Under the pieces are notes generated by a model that ran no database searches, was not told where the DNA came from, and was given only the letters and a program-made list of their open reading frames with translations. Shown piece by piece: positions 1 to 9,058 of a DNA stretch of 64,000 nucleotides. Both the position numbers and the translations under genes were made by a program. Within the stretch, counting starts at the first letter, position 1; the number at the start of each line of letters is the position of its first letter. The stretch comes from Caballeronia sp. SBC1 (GTDB taxonomy: Bacteria > Pseudomonadota > Gammaproteobacteria > Burkholderiales > Burkholderiaceae), in the NCBI RefSeq assembly GCF_011493005.1, contig NZ_CP049158.1:806001-870000 (forward strand), read 5' to 3'.

Positions 1-273
1 ATCGCCTTCACCACCGGGCGCGGTTCAATGTTCGGCGCGAAGCCCGTGCCATCGCTCAAGCTTGCCACCAACACGCCGATGTACAACCGCCTCACTGAAG
101 ACATGGATCTGAACTGCGGCGTAATCCTGGACGGCGTCGCATCAATCCAAAGCACGGGCCGGGAAATCTTCAACGCGCTTCTTGCGGCCGCGTCGGGAGA
201 GCGCACAAAGAGTGAAATGCTGGGGCTTGGCGACCACGAATTCGTACCGTGGCAGATCGGCATCATGAGTTGA
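1..273 (+). CDS. UxaA-family sugar-acid dehydratase, C-terminal part (5' end outside window)
   Basis: Only the last 90 codons are present; the reading frame is open from base 1. The visible tail carries conserved blocks of the altronate/galactarate dehydratase (UxaA/GarD) family: FTTGRGSMFG, a segment around LKLATNTPMY, DMDLNCG and the closing EFVPWQIG. Family members are iron-dependent lyases that dehydrate altronate or galactarate-type sugar acids in the cytoplasm. The exact substrate cannot be read from the tail. Two MFS carriers and an enolase-superfamily dehydratase follow on the same strand, which supports a role in uronate or aldarate catabolism. Confidence 0.85.
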   Translation: MAFTTGRGSMFGAKPVPSLKLATNTPMYNRLTEDMDLNCGVILDGVASIQSTGREIFNALLAAASGERTKSEMLGLGDHEFVPWQIGIMS

Positions 274-371
274 GTCCGCGCGGGTCAGCGCATCGGCAGG
301 GCGAACGGCCATTTACACAATAAGTAAGCTGCCGCCCGGCAACCGGTCAGACAGAATAGTGGAGACAGCCC

Positions 372-1679
372 TTGAGTACTCAAACCTCGACAGTACGAAT
401 ACCTGACAGCGCGGCAAGCAACTCAATCTATACGCGAGTGACCTGGCGCTTCATGCCCTTGCTGTTCGTCTGTTATGTCGTGGCCTATCTGGACCGGGTC
501 AATGTGGGTTTTGCCAAGCTCCAGATGCTCAGCGACCTGAACTTCAGCGAGGCCATGTATGGCTTCGGCGCCGGGATCTTTTTCATCGGTTATTTCTTCT
601 TTGAGGTGCCTAGCAACCTGCTGCTGCACCGGCTCGGCGCGCGCCGATGGATAGCCAGGATCATGCTCACCTGGGCTGTTCTCTCAGCGGCGACCGCATG
701 GGTCAGCACGCCCGCGATGTTCTACGTATTGCGCTTTTTTCTCGGCGTAGCTGAAGCGGGATTCTTTCCGGGGCTAGTGCTGTATCTCACCTATTGGTAT
801 CCAGCACACCGGCGCGGCAAGATGGTCGCATTTCTCATGGCAGGCAATCCGGTGGCGGGTATTGTTGGCGGTCCCATATCGGGATTCATCATGCAGCGCC
901 TGGCGGGCAACGCGGGGCTTGCCGGCTGGCAGTGGCTGTTCATTCTGGAAGCCATTCCCGCGCTGCTTCTGGCGGTTGTCATTTTCTGGTTCCTCGATGA
1001 CCGGGTGAAGGACGCCAAGTGGCTGCCAATGCACGAGCGCGAATTCATTGCGGCAGAAATCGAAGCGGAGGCGCGCACCAAAAGCCACGGTTCCGTGCGC
1101 GAGGTGTTCACGTCGCTCAAGGTATGGCTCCTGTGCGCGATTCTGTTCGGTATTGTGATGGGCTCGTATGCAGTAGGTTTCTGGCAGCCGACCATCATCA
1201 AGGGTTCGGGAATCACCGATGCCTTTACCATCGGCCTGCTCACCGTGGTGCCGTATCTTGTTGCCTTGATTTCGATGATCCTCGTTGGCCGCCATGCGGA
1301 TCGCACACGCGAACGCCGGTGGCACGTTGTCGTGCCGCAGTGTGTGGCGGCAGCGGGCTTCGTGATCTGCGCCTATGCGGGAAACAACACCTATGTTGCT
1401 TTGCTGGGTCTGACGCTTGCCGCATCGGGAGTGATTACCGCCTTGCCAATGTTCTGGGCCTTGCCGACGTCGTTTCTCGGAGGCACGGGCGCCGCGGCAG
1501 GCATCGCATTGATCAACTCGACCGGCAACCTTGCCGGATTCGTCAGCCCTACGCTGGTCGGATGGCTGAAGACGATCACGCATTCACTCGATTCGAGTCT
1601 GTTCCTGATTGCAGGCTCGCTGCTTGTATCCGCCTGTCTTGTCCTCACGCAGCTTCCTGCAAAGCTTGTGAACAAGTAA
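372..1679 (+). CDS. MFS transporter, anion:cation symporter (ACS) family
   Basis: This is a 435-residue inner-membrane carrier. It has about twelve hydrophobic segments, an early YLDRVNVGFAKLQM segment typical of ACS-family MFS proteins, and a loop-2 type motif around LGARRWIARIM. ACS carriers import organic anions such as hexuronates, aldonates, tartrate or phthalate by proton symport. The start is a TTG at 372, chosen because GGAG at 361-364 lies 7 bases upstream and the N-terminus then has normal length. It lies 98 bp after the UxaA-type dehydratase and 74 bp before a second MFS gene, so the genes probably form one sugar-acid operon. The substrate is inferred from neighbours only. Confidence 0.85.
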   Translation: MSTQTSTVRIPDSAASNSIYTRVTWRFMPLLFVCYVVAYLDRVNVGFAKLQMLSDLNFSEAMYGFGAGIFFIGYFFFEVPSNLLLHRLGARRWIARIMLTWAVLSAATAWVSTPAMFYVLRFFLGVAEAGFFPGLVLYLTYWYPAHRRGKMVAFLMAGNPVAGIVGGPISGFIMQRLAGNAGLAGWQWLFILEAIPALLLAVVIFWFLDDRVKDAKWLPMHEREFIAAEIEAEARTKSHGSVREVFTSLKVWLLCAILFGIVMGSYAVGFWQPTIIKGSGITDAFTIGLLTVVPYLVALISMILVGRHADRTRERRWHVVVPQCVAAAGFVICAYAGNNTYVALLGLTLAASGVITALPMFWALPTSFLGGTGAAAGIALINSTGNLAGFVSPTLVGWLKTITHSLDSSLFLIAGSLLVSACLVLTQLPAKLVNK

Positions 1680-1753
1680 TAAGTCCATGCCACTCGTCAG
1701 AAGTGCCAGATCATAAAGTTCGGAATACTTACTTAATATGAAGTGGAGACAAC

Positions 1754-3046
1754 ATGAAGACTGGCAGGTATCGCTACGTCGTCGCCTTGCTGCTATTTAT
1801 TGCGGGCGCGATCAATTACATGGACCGGGCGGCGCTTGGGGTAGTCGCGCCTATCATCAACAAGGAGCTGAGTCTTTCACCCTCGCAACTCGGAGTAGTG
1901 TTCAGCAGCTTTTTCTTCGGCTATTCCATCTTTGCTTTTGTCGGCGGCCAACTGGCTGACAAGTACGGACCGCGCCGGGTTTTTTCCTGGGCGATGGGAA
2001 GCTGGTCGATCCTCTGCGGACTCACCGCGGCCGTGAGCGGATTCGGCACGCTGCTGATTGCGCGGGCGCTTTTCGGCTTCGGCGAAGGGCCGATGAACTC
2101 GACGACCAACCGGACCATTACCAACTGGTTTCCCCGCCACGAAACCGCGACCATGGTCGGGTTTACGTTTTCGGGCCAGACGGTAGGCAGTGCGATCGCC
2201 GGACCGGTGGTCGGACTGATCGCCATCGCTTATGGCTGGCGCACGTCGTTTGTGATTATCGCGGCGCTCGGGCTGGTGTGGATTGTCGCCTGGCGCATTT
2301 TTGCGACCGACAGGCCCGCTGAAAACGCGCGGGTCGGCGAGGCGGAACGCGAGCTGGTCGAAGCGAGCCGGAACGCCGCGCACCCGGCTGAAGGCGGTGA
2401 CGAAACCACGCCGCTACGCAGCTACCTGTTTCGTCCGAGCACGCTCGCGCTAGGCGTTGGCCTCTTCGCGGTGAACTACACGCTGTTCGTGTTCATTTCG
2501 TGGATGCCGAGCTATTTCACCAATGCGCTGCATCTGGACATGGCGCACATGAGTGTCCTGAGCGCGGTGCCATGGGCATGCGGCGGGATCGGCTATTTCG
2601 GCGGGGGCCTGCTTGCCGACGCTTACTTCAAGCGGGCAAACAACAAGCTGCTGGCACGCAAGGTCTCGGCTACGGTGCCGCTCGCATTGTCGGGTCTCGC
2701 GCTGCTGGGCGTCAGCATGGTCGATTCCGTCACGCCCGCGGTGGCACTGGTCGCGTGCGCCGTGATGTTTCTGACAGCTTCGTCGCAGGCGTGCTGGGCA
2801 GTCATGCATGAGCTTGTGCCAGGCAGGCATCTGGGTGGCGTGAGCGGCTTTGTTCACTTGTTGAGCAACATTTCGGGCATCGTCGGGCCGACCATGATGG
2901 GCATTGCGGTCCAGTACTTCGGCGGTTACAGCAGCGGCTTTGTGCTCGGCGCGGTAATCGATCTGATTGGTGTGCTGGCCATGCTGCTTGTCATCGGCCG
3001 GCGCGCGGCAGATAAGGCAGCCGAGGGGCAGTCCACCGCCGCGTAA
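1754..3046 (+). CDS. MFS transporter, ACS family (hexuronate/glucarate-transporter type)
   Basis: This 430-residue carrier has about twelve membrane segments. Its N-terminus (INYMDRAALGVVAP) and the motif ADKYGPRRVF resemble hexuronate and glucarate/galactarate porters of the ACS family more than the preceding MFS protein does. A GTGGAGAC ribosome-binding region lies just before ATG 1754. Two different ACS carriers in a row suggest that the locus takes up more than one acid sugar, or different oxidation states of one sugar. Substrate assignment is inference. Confidence 0.85.
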   Translation: MKTGRYRYVVALLLFIAGAINYMDRAALGVVAPIINKELSLSPSQLGVVFSSFFFGYSIFAFVGGQLADKYGPRRVFSWAMGSWSILCGLTAAVSGFGTLLIARALFGFGEGPMNSTTNRTITNWFPRHETATMVGFTFSGQTVGSAIAGPVVGLIAIAYGWRTSFVIIAALGLVWIVAWRIFATDRPAENARVGEAERELVEASRNAAHPAEGGDETTPLRSYLFRPSTLALGVGLFAVNYTLFVFISWMPSYFTNALHLDMAHMSVLSAVPWACGGIGYFGGGLLADAYFKRANNKLLARKVSATVPLALSGLALLGVSMVDSVTPAVALVACAVMFLTASSQACWAVMHELVPGRHLGGVSGFVHLLSNISGIVGPTMMGIAVQYFGGYSSGFVLGAVIDLIGVLAMLLVIGRRAADKAAEGQSTAA

Positions 3047-3125
3047 GCCTTCCATTCCTGTCACGCCAGGATGAAGCGCGATGAACGGGAAATGTCATTA
3101 ATTTTTTCTGAGTTGACCTATTGCC

Positions 3126-4292
3126 ATGAATCAAGCCATCGTTGAAACAGAGCAAGACGATTATCAGACCCGTTCCCGGATCGTTTCGGTGGAGGCGCGC
3201 ACTATCCGCGTCCCACTCGACCGCCAGACTGCATTTTCGACACGGCTAGTTACCGCTCGCGACTACACGGTCGTGCGAGTCACCACGGCCGACGACCGGT
3301 ACGGCATTGGCTTTTGCTACAGCGGCAGCCGTGCGGGCATGCTCGTCACCTATGCCGTGCGCGAACTGTTTGCACCGCTGTTGCGCGGGCGATCCGCCCT
3401 TGATATTGAAGGCCTGTGGCGCGCAATGTACGAGGAGTCGCTGCTGCAAGGGCGTGCGGGATCGGTCATGCGAGCGCTGTCCATCATTGATATCGCGCTG
3501 TGGGACAGGAACGCGCGAGCGGCCGGCTTGCCGTTAAGCCGGTACCTTGGCGGGACATCGAGCACAACCGTGCCGGCGTATGCCAGCGGCGGCTATTACC
3601 TCGAGGGCAAGACGCCGGAGCATCTCGGCGACGAGATGGCGAGTTACGTGGCGCTTGGATTTCGCGCCGTGAAGATGAAGGTCGGGCGGCTTGATCCGCG
3701 CGGTGAGGAAGCCCGGATCAGGGCAGCACGGGAGGCGATTGGCGACGACGTGCTGCTGATGCTCGATGCCAACAACGCCTGGTCCGATGTTCCGACCGCG
3801 CTGGAATATATGCGCCGGTACGAACCGTTCAACCCGTACTGGATAGAAGAGCCGTTCAGCCCGGACGACATCGAGAGCCACGCGCAATTGAGCCGGCGCA
3901 CGCCGGTGACGGTTGCGACAGGCGAGATAGAAGCGGGACGCTGGCGCCATCAGGAGCTGCTCGATAAACGCGCGGCGATGATCCTTCAGTCGGACGCGGC
4001 AGTGTGCGGAGGGATCAGCGAATGGCGGCGGATTGCGGCGTCGGCGGCGGCTGTGGGTGTGACGATGTGCCCGCACTGGTTTCACGATTTGCACGTGCAT
4101 CTGGTGGCATCGACGTCCAATGCGCGCTATGTCGAATTTTTCCCCGATGATCAGGTGCTGAATTTTCGTCGACTGGTCGATACGCAACTGGAGTTCGCGG
4201 ACGGCAGGCTGACGGTGCCGACCCGTCCTGGCCTGGGCTTCGATTTCGACGAGGCAGCGCTAAACGAATATGCGCTGGACGACTGGGCCTGA
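3126..4292 (+). CDS. Enolase-superfamily (mandelate racemase subgroup) acid-sugar dehydratase
   Basis: This 388-residue protein has the layout of the mandelate racemase/muconate lactonizing enzyme family. The KxK catalytic lysines are K183 and K185 (VKMKV). Magnesium ligands are D214 (LDANNAW), E241 (WIEEPF) and E267 (TGEIE). H317 (CPHWFHDLH) is a candidate second base. The set KxK plus His, and the C-terminal RPGLGFDF block, fit acid-sugar dehydratases such as those for talarate/galactarate or rhamnonate. These enzymes remove water from an aldonate or aldarate to give a 2-keto-3-deoxy acid. A DapA-type aldolase that could cleave such a product is encoded convergently next door. The exact substrate is not identified. 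Confidence 0.85.
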   Translation: MNQAIVETEQDDYQTRSRIVSVEARTIRVPLDRQTAFSTRLVTARDYTVVRVTTADDRYGIGFCYSGSRAGMLVTYAVRELFAPLLRGRSALDIEGLWRAMYEESLLQGRAGSVMRALSIIDIALWDRNARAAGLPLSRYLGGTSSTTVPAYASGGYYLEGKTPEHLGDEMASYVALGFRAVKMKVGRLDPRGEEARIRAAREAIGDDVLLMLDANNAWSDVPTALEYMRRYEPFNPYWIEEPFSPDDIESHAQLSRRTPVTVATGEIEAGRWRHQELLDKRAAMILQSDAAVCGGISEWRRIAASAAAVGVTMCPHWFHDLHVHLVASTSNARYVEFFPDDQVLNFRRLVDTQLEFADGRLTVPTRPGLGFDFDEAALNEYALDDWA

Positions 4293-4342
4293 GAGGGCAC
4301 GTAAATAAGTCGTGAACAAGTCGTCAGTAAAACTAATAATCT

Positions 4343-4375
4343 AACCGCCGGTTATACATGCAGCCGGCGGTTTTT
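4343..4375 (+). terminator. Rho-independent terminator
   Basis: The arms AACCGCCGG (4343-4351) and CCGGCGGTT (4364-4372) pair perfectly around a 12-base loop and run into a T tract at 4371-4375. It sits between the stop of the enolase-superfamily gene and the convergent aldolase gene. It should end the + strand operon. The minus-strand side has no clean T tract, so bidirectional action is uncertain. Confidence 0.85.
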
Positions 4376-4390
4376 CGCTTTATGCCGCTT

Positions 4391-5320
4391 TTATGCCGCT
4401 ACTTCGATCCCAGGCATCGAGAAGCCGATCTCATGCAATGCCGAGGCGAGCGCGTCGCATTGGGCTGTAGTCAGATCAACGAGCGGCGGGCGTACGACAC
4501 CCCATTCGGGATCATTCGAATAAACGCCGATCGCGGCTTTGAGCGCAGGGATCATTGGAAACTTGGCGAACACCGCACGCGTGGCGTCGAGTGCTGTCTG
4601 GCGGGCATCGGCGTCATCCGACTGCCAGTGACGGTACAGATTCACAATCGCCGCCGGATTGACATTGCCGGTTGCCGTGATGCAGCCCGCGCCGCCCGCT
4701 CGCAATGTGGCCAGCAGGAAGGTTTCGCTGCCGGCGAAAACATCGAACCCACGCGGCTGGAAGCGCTCGAGCATTGCCTGAGTATTGCTCCAGTCGCCTG
4801 AACTGTCCTTCACGCCGGCGATGACGCCCGGGAATTCAGTCAGTAGTCGTTCGATCAGCCCGAGGCTGAGCGGCACCTGGGACACGGGCGGGATGTGATA
4901 CAGATAAATGCGCAGTGCTTCCGAACCCACCCGCTCGATGATCTGCGCATAACTGCGGAACAGGCCTTCGTCGGTGACGCCCTTGTAATAGAACGGCGGC
5001 AGCATCAGCACATGGTTGACGCCCAGTGAGAGCGCATGACGCGTCAGCTCCACCGTGTCCGTGAGTGCCGAACAGCCCGTGCCCGGCATCAGACGATCGA
5101 TCGGGATTTGCGCGCCAACCAGCGTTTCGAGAAGCTTCTTTTTCTCGCTGACCCCGAGCGAATTCGCTTCCGAATTGGTGCCGAACACGGCGAGTCCCAC
5201 ATCCTGTTCGATGAGCCATCGGCAATGACGAACATAGCGATCGTAAGCGGGAAGAAGGTCTTTGGTGAACGGCGTGACCACGGGCGAATAGACGCCGTGA
5301 GGCCGGCTGACAGAAGTCAT
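4391..5320 (-). CDS. DapA-family (class I) aldolase/dehydratase, sugar-acid type
   Basis: This 309-residue TIM-barrel protein belongs to the dihydrodipicolinate synthase/N-acetylneuraminate lyase family. The Schiff-base lysine is K171 (AGVKDSSGD), the conserved tyrosine is Y141 (IYLYHIPP), and the carboxylate-binding loop is GTNSEANS near 48-54. In a sugar-acid cluster such proteins usually cleave or dehydrate 2-keto-3-deoxy acids rather than make lysine. The start at 5320 has AAGGA at suitable distance. A longer form from 5365 would overlap the upstream stop as ATGA but lacks a good ribosome site. It is co-transcribed with the 2-hydroxyacid dehydrogenase upstream. Confidence 0.85.
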   Translation of the reverse strand: MTSVSRPHGVYSPVVTPFTKDLLPAYDRYVRHCRWLIEQDVGLAVFGTNSEANSLGVSEKKKLLETLVGAQIPIDRLMPGTGCSALTDTVELTRHALSLGVNHVLMLPPFYYKGVTDEGLFRSYAQIIERVGSEALRIYLYHIPPVSQVPLSLGLIERLLTEFPGVIAGVKDSSGDWSNTQAMLERFQPRGFDVFAGSETFLLATLRAGGAGCITATGNVNPAAIVNLYRHWQSDDADARQTALDATRAVFAKFPMIPALKAAIGVYSNDPEWGVVRPPLVDLTTAQCDALASALHEIGFSMPGIEVAA

Positions 5321-5361
5321 CGCGTGTTCCTTATCGTTGAAGTGAGGGTGTCTCGCATCAT

Positions 5362-6363
5362 TCATCCCGCGAGATGTCGGAGGGACGAGCGGGCTTTGAG
5401 TGCTTCGGGATTGACACAGGTAGAGGAGAGATTGCCGTCGAGTGCGCCAATGAGATTGCGCGCAGCACGCATGGCCATGTTCTCGCGCGTCTGGCGCGTA
5501 GCGGAGCCGATGTGAGGCACCGCCACCACGTTAGGCAATTGCAGCAGCGGCGAGTCGTGCGGCAAGGGCTCGCGCTCGAAGACATCGAGACCGGCACCGA
5601 GAATGCGTCGTTCACGCAAATGCTCGATGAGGGCTGCTTCGTCGACGACCTGTCCACGCGAACAGTTGATGAGAATGGCGGACGGCTTCATGAGGCCGAG
5701 CTCGGTGCTCCCGATAAGACGCTCGGTGGCGTAAGAAAGCGGGACGAGCAGGCAGACGAAATCGGCGCTTGCCAGCAGATCCGGGAGCGGCCGCCATTGC
5801 GCGCGATACCGCTGCTCGGCTTCCTGATTGCGAGACCGGTTGGAGTAGATCACATCCATGCCAAAACCGAGGGCAGCACGTTTCGCGACTGCGCTGCCGA
5901 TGCGCCCAAGCCCCACGATCCCAAGCGTCTTGTGATGCACGTCGACACCAAATTGCGCTTCGCCGACAGAACGGGTCCACTGACCGCGCCGGGTCCAGTC
6001 CGCTAGTTCGGAGATGCGGCGCGCGGTGGCGAGGATCAGACTGAAGACGAGATCGGCGGTGGTTTCGGTGACTTCGTCCGGCGTATTGGTAAGGAAGATG
6101 CCGCGGCGCGAGAGCTCGGGGACGTCGAAGGCGTCAAAGCCGGCCGAGATGGTGGAGGCGGCCTGGAGCGACGGCGCAGCATCGAGGAGATCAGGGCTTA
6201 TCTTGAGATTGTTGCCGATGATCCCGTGAGCCGAGGCGAGCGCGTGCCGAAATGGCGCGAGGTCGCCGCCAGAAGAAACGTCGACCACGTCGACGGAGCA
6301 GTGCTTGCGAAGAACGTCCAGCACGGCAGGAGGCAACGGACGATAGGCCACGACATGCTTCAT
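5362..6363 (-). CDS. D-isomer-specific 2-hydroxyacid dehydrogenase (GhrB-like)
   Basis: This 333-residue NAD(P)-dependent oxidoreductase has a GLGRIG nucleotide-binding loop at 151-156. The catalytic triad typical of the family is R236 (NCSRGQ), E265 (FEREP) and H284 (VPHIGS). Relatives reduce glyoxylate, hydroxypyruvate or 2-ketoaldonates. In this cluster it could reduce a short 2-oxoacid such as tartronate semialdehyde or pyruvate, or a 2-ketoaldonate; this is inference. It is the first gene of the minus-strand pair with the aldolase and diverges from the IlvD/Edd dehydratase, sharing a 129-bp promoter region. Confidence 0.85.
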   Translation of the reverse strand: MKHVVAYRPLPPAVLDVLRKHCSVDVVDVSSGGDLAPFRHALASAHGIIGNNLKISPDLLDAAPSLQAASTISAGFDAFDVPELSRRGIFLTNTPDEVTETTADLVFSLILATARRISELADWTRRGQWTRSVGEAQFGVDVHHKTLGIVGLGRIGSAVAKRAALGFGMDVIYSNRSRNQEAEQRYRAQWRPLPDLLASADFVCLLVPLSYATERLIGSTELGLMKPSAILINCSRGQVVDEAALIEHLRERRILGAGLDVFEREPLPHDSPLLQLPNVVAVPHIGSATRQTRENMAMRAARNLIGALDGNLSSTCVNPEALKARSSLRHLAG

Positions 6364-6437
6364 GAAAACCTCGGGACGAATCCTGTGTAGAGAGATAACA
6401 GACGAAAAAGAACCCCTTGCGGAAGCACTATAGATAT

Positions 6438-6459
6438 CGTTAAGATTGTCGTCAAGATT
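6438..6459. promoter_or_regulatory. Direct repeat in divergent promoter, candidate GntR/FCD site
   Basis: The 129-bp gap between the divergent 2-hydroxyacid dehydrogenase and IlvD/Edd genes holds CGTTAAGATT (6438-6447) and CGTCAAGATT (6450-6459). The copies are 12 bp apart, and a small TTG-N4-CAA dyad sits at 6446-6455. The GntR/FCD gene starts 1.8 kb downstream, so it is a reasonable binder, but this is inferred from position. Confidence 0.35.
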
Positions 6460-6492
6460 ATCAATAATTTCATTGAAGAGTTAGGAGCAGCG

Positions 6493-8232
6493 ATGAGCGA
6501 GAAGAAAAGCGGCTTGCGGCAGGGCCTGACGAACTACGGCGACGAAGGCTTCTCGCTGTTTCTGCGCAAGGCGTTCATCAAGGGCGCGGGCTATACGGAC
6601 GACGCCCTGTCGCGCCCGATCGTGGCCATAGCGAACACCGGCAGCGCCTACAACCCCTGTCACGGCAACGCGCCGCAATTGATTGAAGCGGTGAAGCGCG
6701 GTGTGATGCTGGCGGGCGGCCTGCCGGTCGAATTTCCAACGATCTCGATCGCTGAAAGTTTTTCGCATCCGACCAGCATGTATCTCCGCAACCTGATGTC
6801 GATGGACACGGAGGAGATGATCCGGGCTCAGCCCATGGATGCGGTGGTGCTGATCGGCGGCTGCGACAAAACCGTCCCGGCCCAACTGATGGGCGCGGCC
6901 GCGGCGGGCGTTCCCGCCATTCAGCTTGTTACGGGCGCGATGCTCACGGGTTCACATCGGGGCGAACGGGTTGGGGCATGCACGGACTGCCGTCGCTTCT
7001 GGGCGAGTTTTCGTGGCGATCAGATTGACGAGGCCGAGATCGAAGCCGTCAACAATCAACTCGTTGCAACGGTGGGAACCTGCTCCGTGATGGGCACGGC
7101 AAGCACGATGGCCTGCATTGCGGAAGCCTTGGGGATCATGTTGCCGGGCGGCGCGTCGGCGCCAGCGGTGACGGCCGATCGCATTCGCATCGCCGAGCGC
7201 ACCGGCGCGCAGGCCGTGGCGATGATTGGGAAGGACTTGAGTCCCGCGGTAATCCTGACGCCAAAAGCGATCGAAAACGCGTTGCGGGTGCTGCTCGCGA
7301 TCGGCGGTTCGACCAACGGCATCATCCACCTCACGGCGATTGCGGGGCGGCTCGGCATTCGCATCGACCTTGCGCAGCTCGACCGGATGGCGCGCGAAAC
7401 GCCGGTGCTGGTCGATCTGAAGCCGTCGGGACAGCACTACATGGAGGACCTGCATCGCGCCGGAGGTTTGACCACGGTCATGCGCGAGATGAAAGGCCTG
7501 CTGCATCTCGACGCGCTCACAGTGACCGGCCGCACACTCGGCGAGGAGCTGGATGCCGCTCCTGCAAGTTTTCCGCAAGAGGTCGTCCGCCCATTTGATC
7601 GCCCGATCTTTCCGCAAGGCGGCATTGCGGTGTTGCGTGGCAATCTCGCGCCGGGCGGCGCGATCATCAAGCAGTCGGCGGCAAGCGCGAGCCTGATGGA
7701 GCATGAAGGCCGGGCCGTCGTGTTCGAGGACGCGGAGGATCTGGCTCTTCGTATCGACGATCCGGAACTGGACGTGGAAGCGCACGACATACTCGTGCTC
7801 AAGCGGATCGGCCCGGTCGGCGCACCCGGGATGCCGGAAGCGGGCTACATTCCGATCCCGCGCAAGCTCGGCCGCCTGGGTGTGAAAGACATGGTGCGCA
7901 TTTCGGATGGCCGCATGAGCGGCACGGCGTCCGGTACGGTGGTCCTGCACGTGACACCGGAAGCGGCCATCGGCGGTCCGCTCGCGATCGTGCAAACGGG
8001 CGACCGGATTCGCCTGAGCGTGGCAGAACGATCGATCGAACTTGCCCTCGGCGACGAGGAAATTGCAGCGCGTCTTGCCGCTTTGCCGGCGCGCGAGGTC
8101 GATCCCGACGAGCGGGGTTATCGCAAGCTATTCCTGACCACGATCACCCAGGCCGACCAGGGCTGCGACTTTGATTTTTTGCAAGCGACTCGCGTTACCG
8201 CGACCGTTCCCGGCGACGGAAACAAGGTTTGA
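6493..8232 (+). CDS. IlvD/Edd-family sugar-acid dehydratase (arabonate/xylonate dehydratase type)
   Basis: This 579-residue iron-sulfur dehydratase has cysteines where the family binds its cluster: C56 (NPCHGN), C124 (GGCDKT) and C197 (GTCSVMGTAS). It also has the C-terminal DGRMSGT block. Length and context fit aldonate dehydratases for L-arabonate, D-xylonate or D-galactonate better than branched-chain amino-acid synthesis IlvD. The reaction yields a 2-keto-3-deoxy sugar acid, which the DapA-type aldolase could then process. ATG 6493 is preceded by AGGAGC. A GntR/FCD regulator follows 52 bp downstream. Confidence 0.88.
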   Translation: MSEKKSGLRQGLTNYGDEGFSLFLRKAFIKGAGYTDDALSRPIVAIANTGSAYNPCHGNAPQLIEAVKRGVMLAGGLPVEFPTISIAESFSHPTSMYLRNLMSMDTEEMIRAQPMDAVVLIGGCDKTVPAQLMGAAAAGVPAIQLVTGAMLTGSHRGERVGACTDCRRFWASFRGDQIDEAEIEAVNNQLVATVGTCSVMGTASTMACIAEALGIMLPGGASAPAVTADRIRIAERTGAQAVAMIGKDLSPAVILTPKAIENALRVLLAIGGSTNGIIHLTAIAGRLGIRIDLAQLDRMARETPVLVDLKPSGQHYMEDLHRAGGLTTVMREMKGLLHLDALTVTGRTLGEELDAAPASFPQEVVRPFDRPIFPQGGIAVLRGNLAPGGAIIKQSAASASLMEHEGRAVVFEDAEDLALRIDDPELDVEAHDILVLKRIGPVGAPGMPEAGYIPIPRKLGRLGVKDMVRISDGRMSGTASGTVVLHVTPEAAIGGPLAIVQTGDRIRLSVAERSIELALGDEEIAARLAALPAREVDPDERGYRKLFLTTITQADQGCDFDFLQATRVTATVPGDGNKV

Positions 8233-8284
8233 CGGCCCCATTTTCGTATAGGCTCCCGGCTTAGATCATTTTGCGGACCCTTTT

Positions 8285-9028
8285 ATGAGCAACGCTGCCA
8301 AGTCCAAACTCTCCGATGCACCCGTCGCGAAGACGGTCGAGCGCGACCGCAATATCGACGAAACGATGCGCAGCGTCTCGGACGAACTCGAGGAGCAAAT
8401 CGTCCTTGGCGTTCTGCATCCGCGAGAACGGCTCGTGGAAGACGATTTGTGCGAGCGTTTCAACCTGAAGCGCCACGTCGCGCGGCAGGTGCTGGCGGAA
8501 GTGGAGCGGCGCGGGCTGGTGGAGCGCCGCAAGAACGTAGGCGCGCTGGTCAAGTCGTACACCCCGCGCGAGGTCATCGAGCTGTACGCACTGCGCGAAC
8601 TGCTGGAAGCCGACGCGGCGAGGCGGATTGTTTTTCCGGTGAGCAGCGAGGCGCTCGACGCGTTGGAGGTCATTCAGGCAGAGCATGACGAAGCGGCCGA
8701 TGCCGGTGATTTGCGGCGCGTGTTCCGCGCAAACATGGCTTTTCACCATGCATTCTTTGCGCTTTCGGAAAGCCAGGTCCTGACGGAGGCGATTCGCGAG
8801 TATGAACGCCGCACGCACGCTATCCGGTCGGTCTCGATCGTGTTTCCTCAGTACCTGGAAAAGGCTCGCGCCGAGCATCACCAGATGATCGAGGCGCTTC
8901 GGGCGGCCGACCGGGAATCGCTGATCAAGTTGTGCCGGGAGCACCTGGTGCCATCGCGCGATGCGTATCTTGAAGCGCACCACCGCCGCTCGCTTAGCTA
9001 CGCCGCGCAGAAAAGCCAGACCGAATAA
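8285..9028 (+). CDS. GntR-family transcriptional regulator, FCD (FadR) subgroup
   Basis: This 247-residue repressor-type protein has a winged-helix domain at about 30-100 (ERLVEDDLCERFNLKRHVARQVL) and an all-helical FCD effector domain at about 105-235. Metal-binding family residues are visible in NMAFHHAFF, EHHQMIEAL and CREHLV. FCD regulators usually sense sugar acids or other carboxylates and repress the adjacent catabolic genes. It lies between the IlvD/Edd dehydratase and uronate dehydrogenase genes. I see no strong ribosome site, so the exact start is less certain. Confidence 0.85.
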   Translation: MSNAAKSKLSDAPVAKTVERDRNIDETMRSVSDELEEQIVLGVLHPRERLVEDDLCERFNLKRHVARQVLAEVERRGLVERRKNVGALVKSYTPREVIELYALRELLEADAARRIVFPVSSEALDALEVIQAEHDEAADAGDLRRVFRANMAFHHAFFALSESQVLTEAIREYERRTHAIRSVSIVFPQYLEKARAEHHQMIEALRAADRESLIKLCREHLVPSRDAYLEAHHRRSLSYAAQKSQTE

Positions 9029-9058
9029 CCGTATTTACTTCAATCACACGGAGTATCA

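Noticed and set aside
6952..7995. 347-residue minus-strand reading frame
   Set aside because: Antisense shadow of the IlvD/Edd gene with skewed composition and no recognisable motif.
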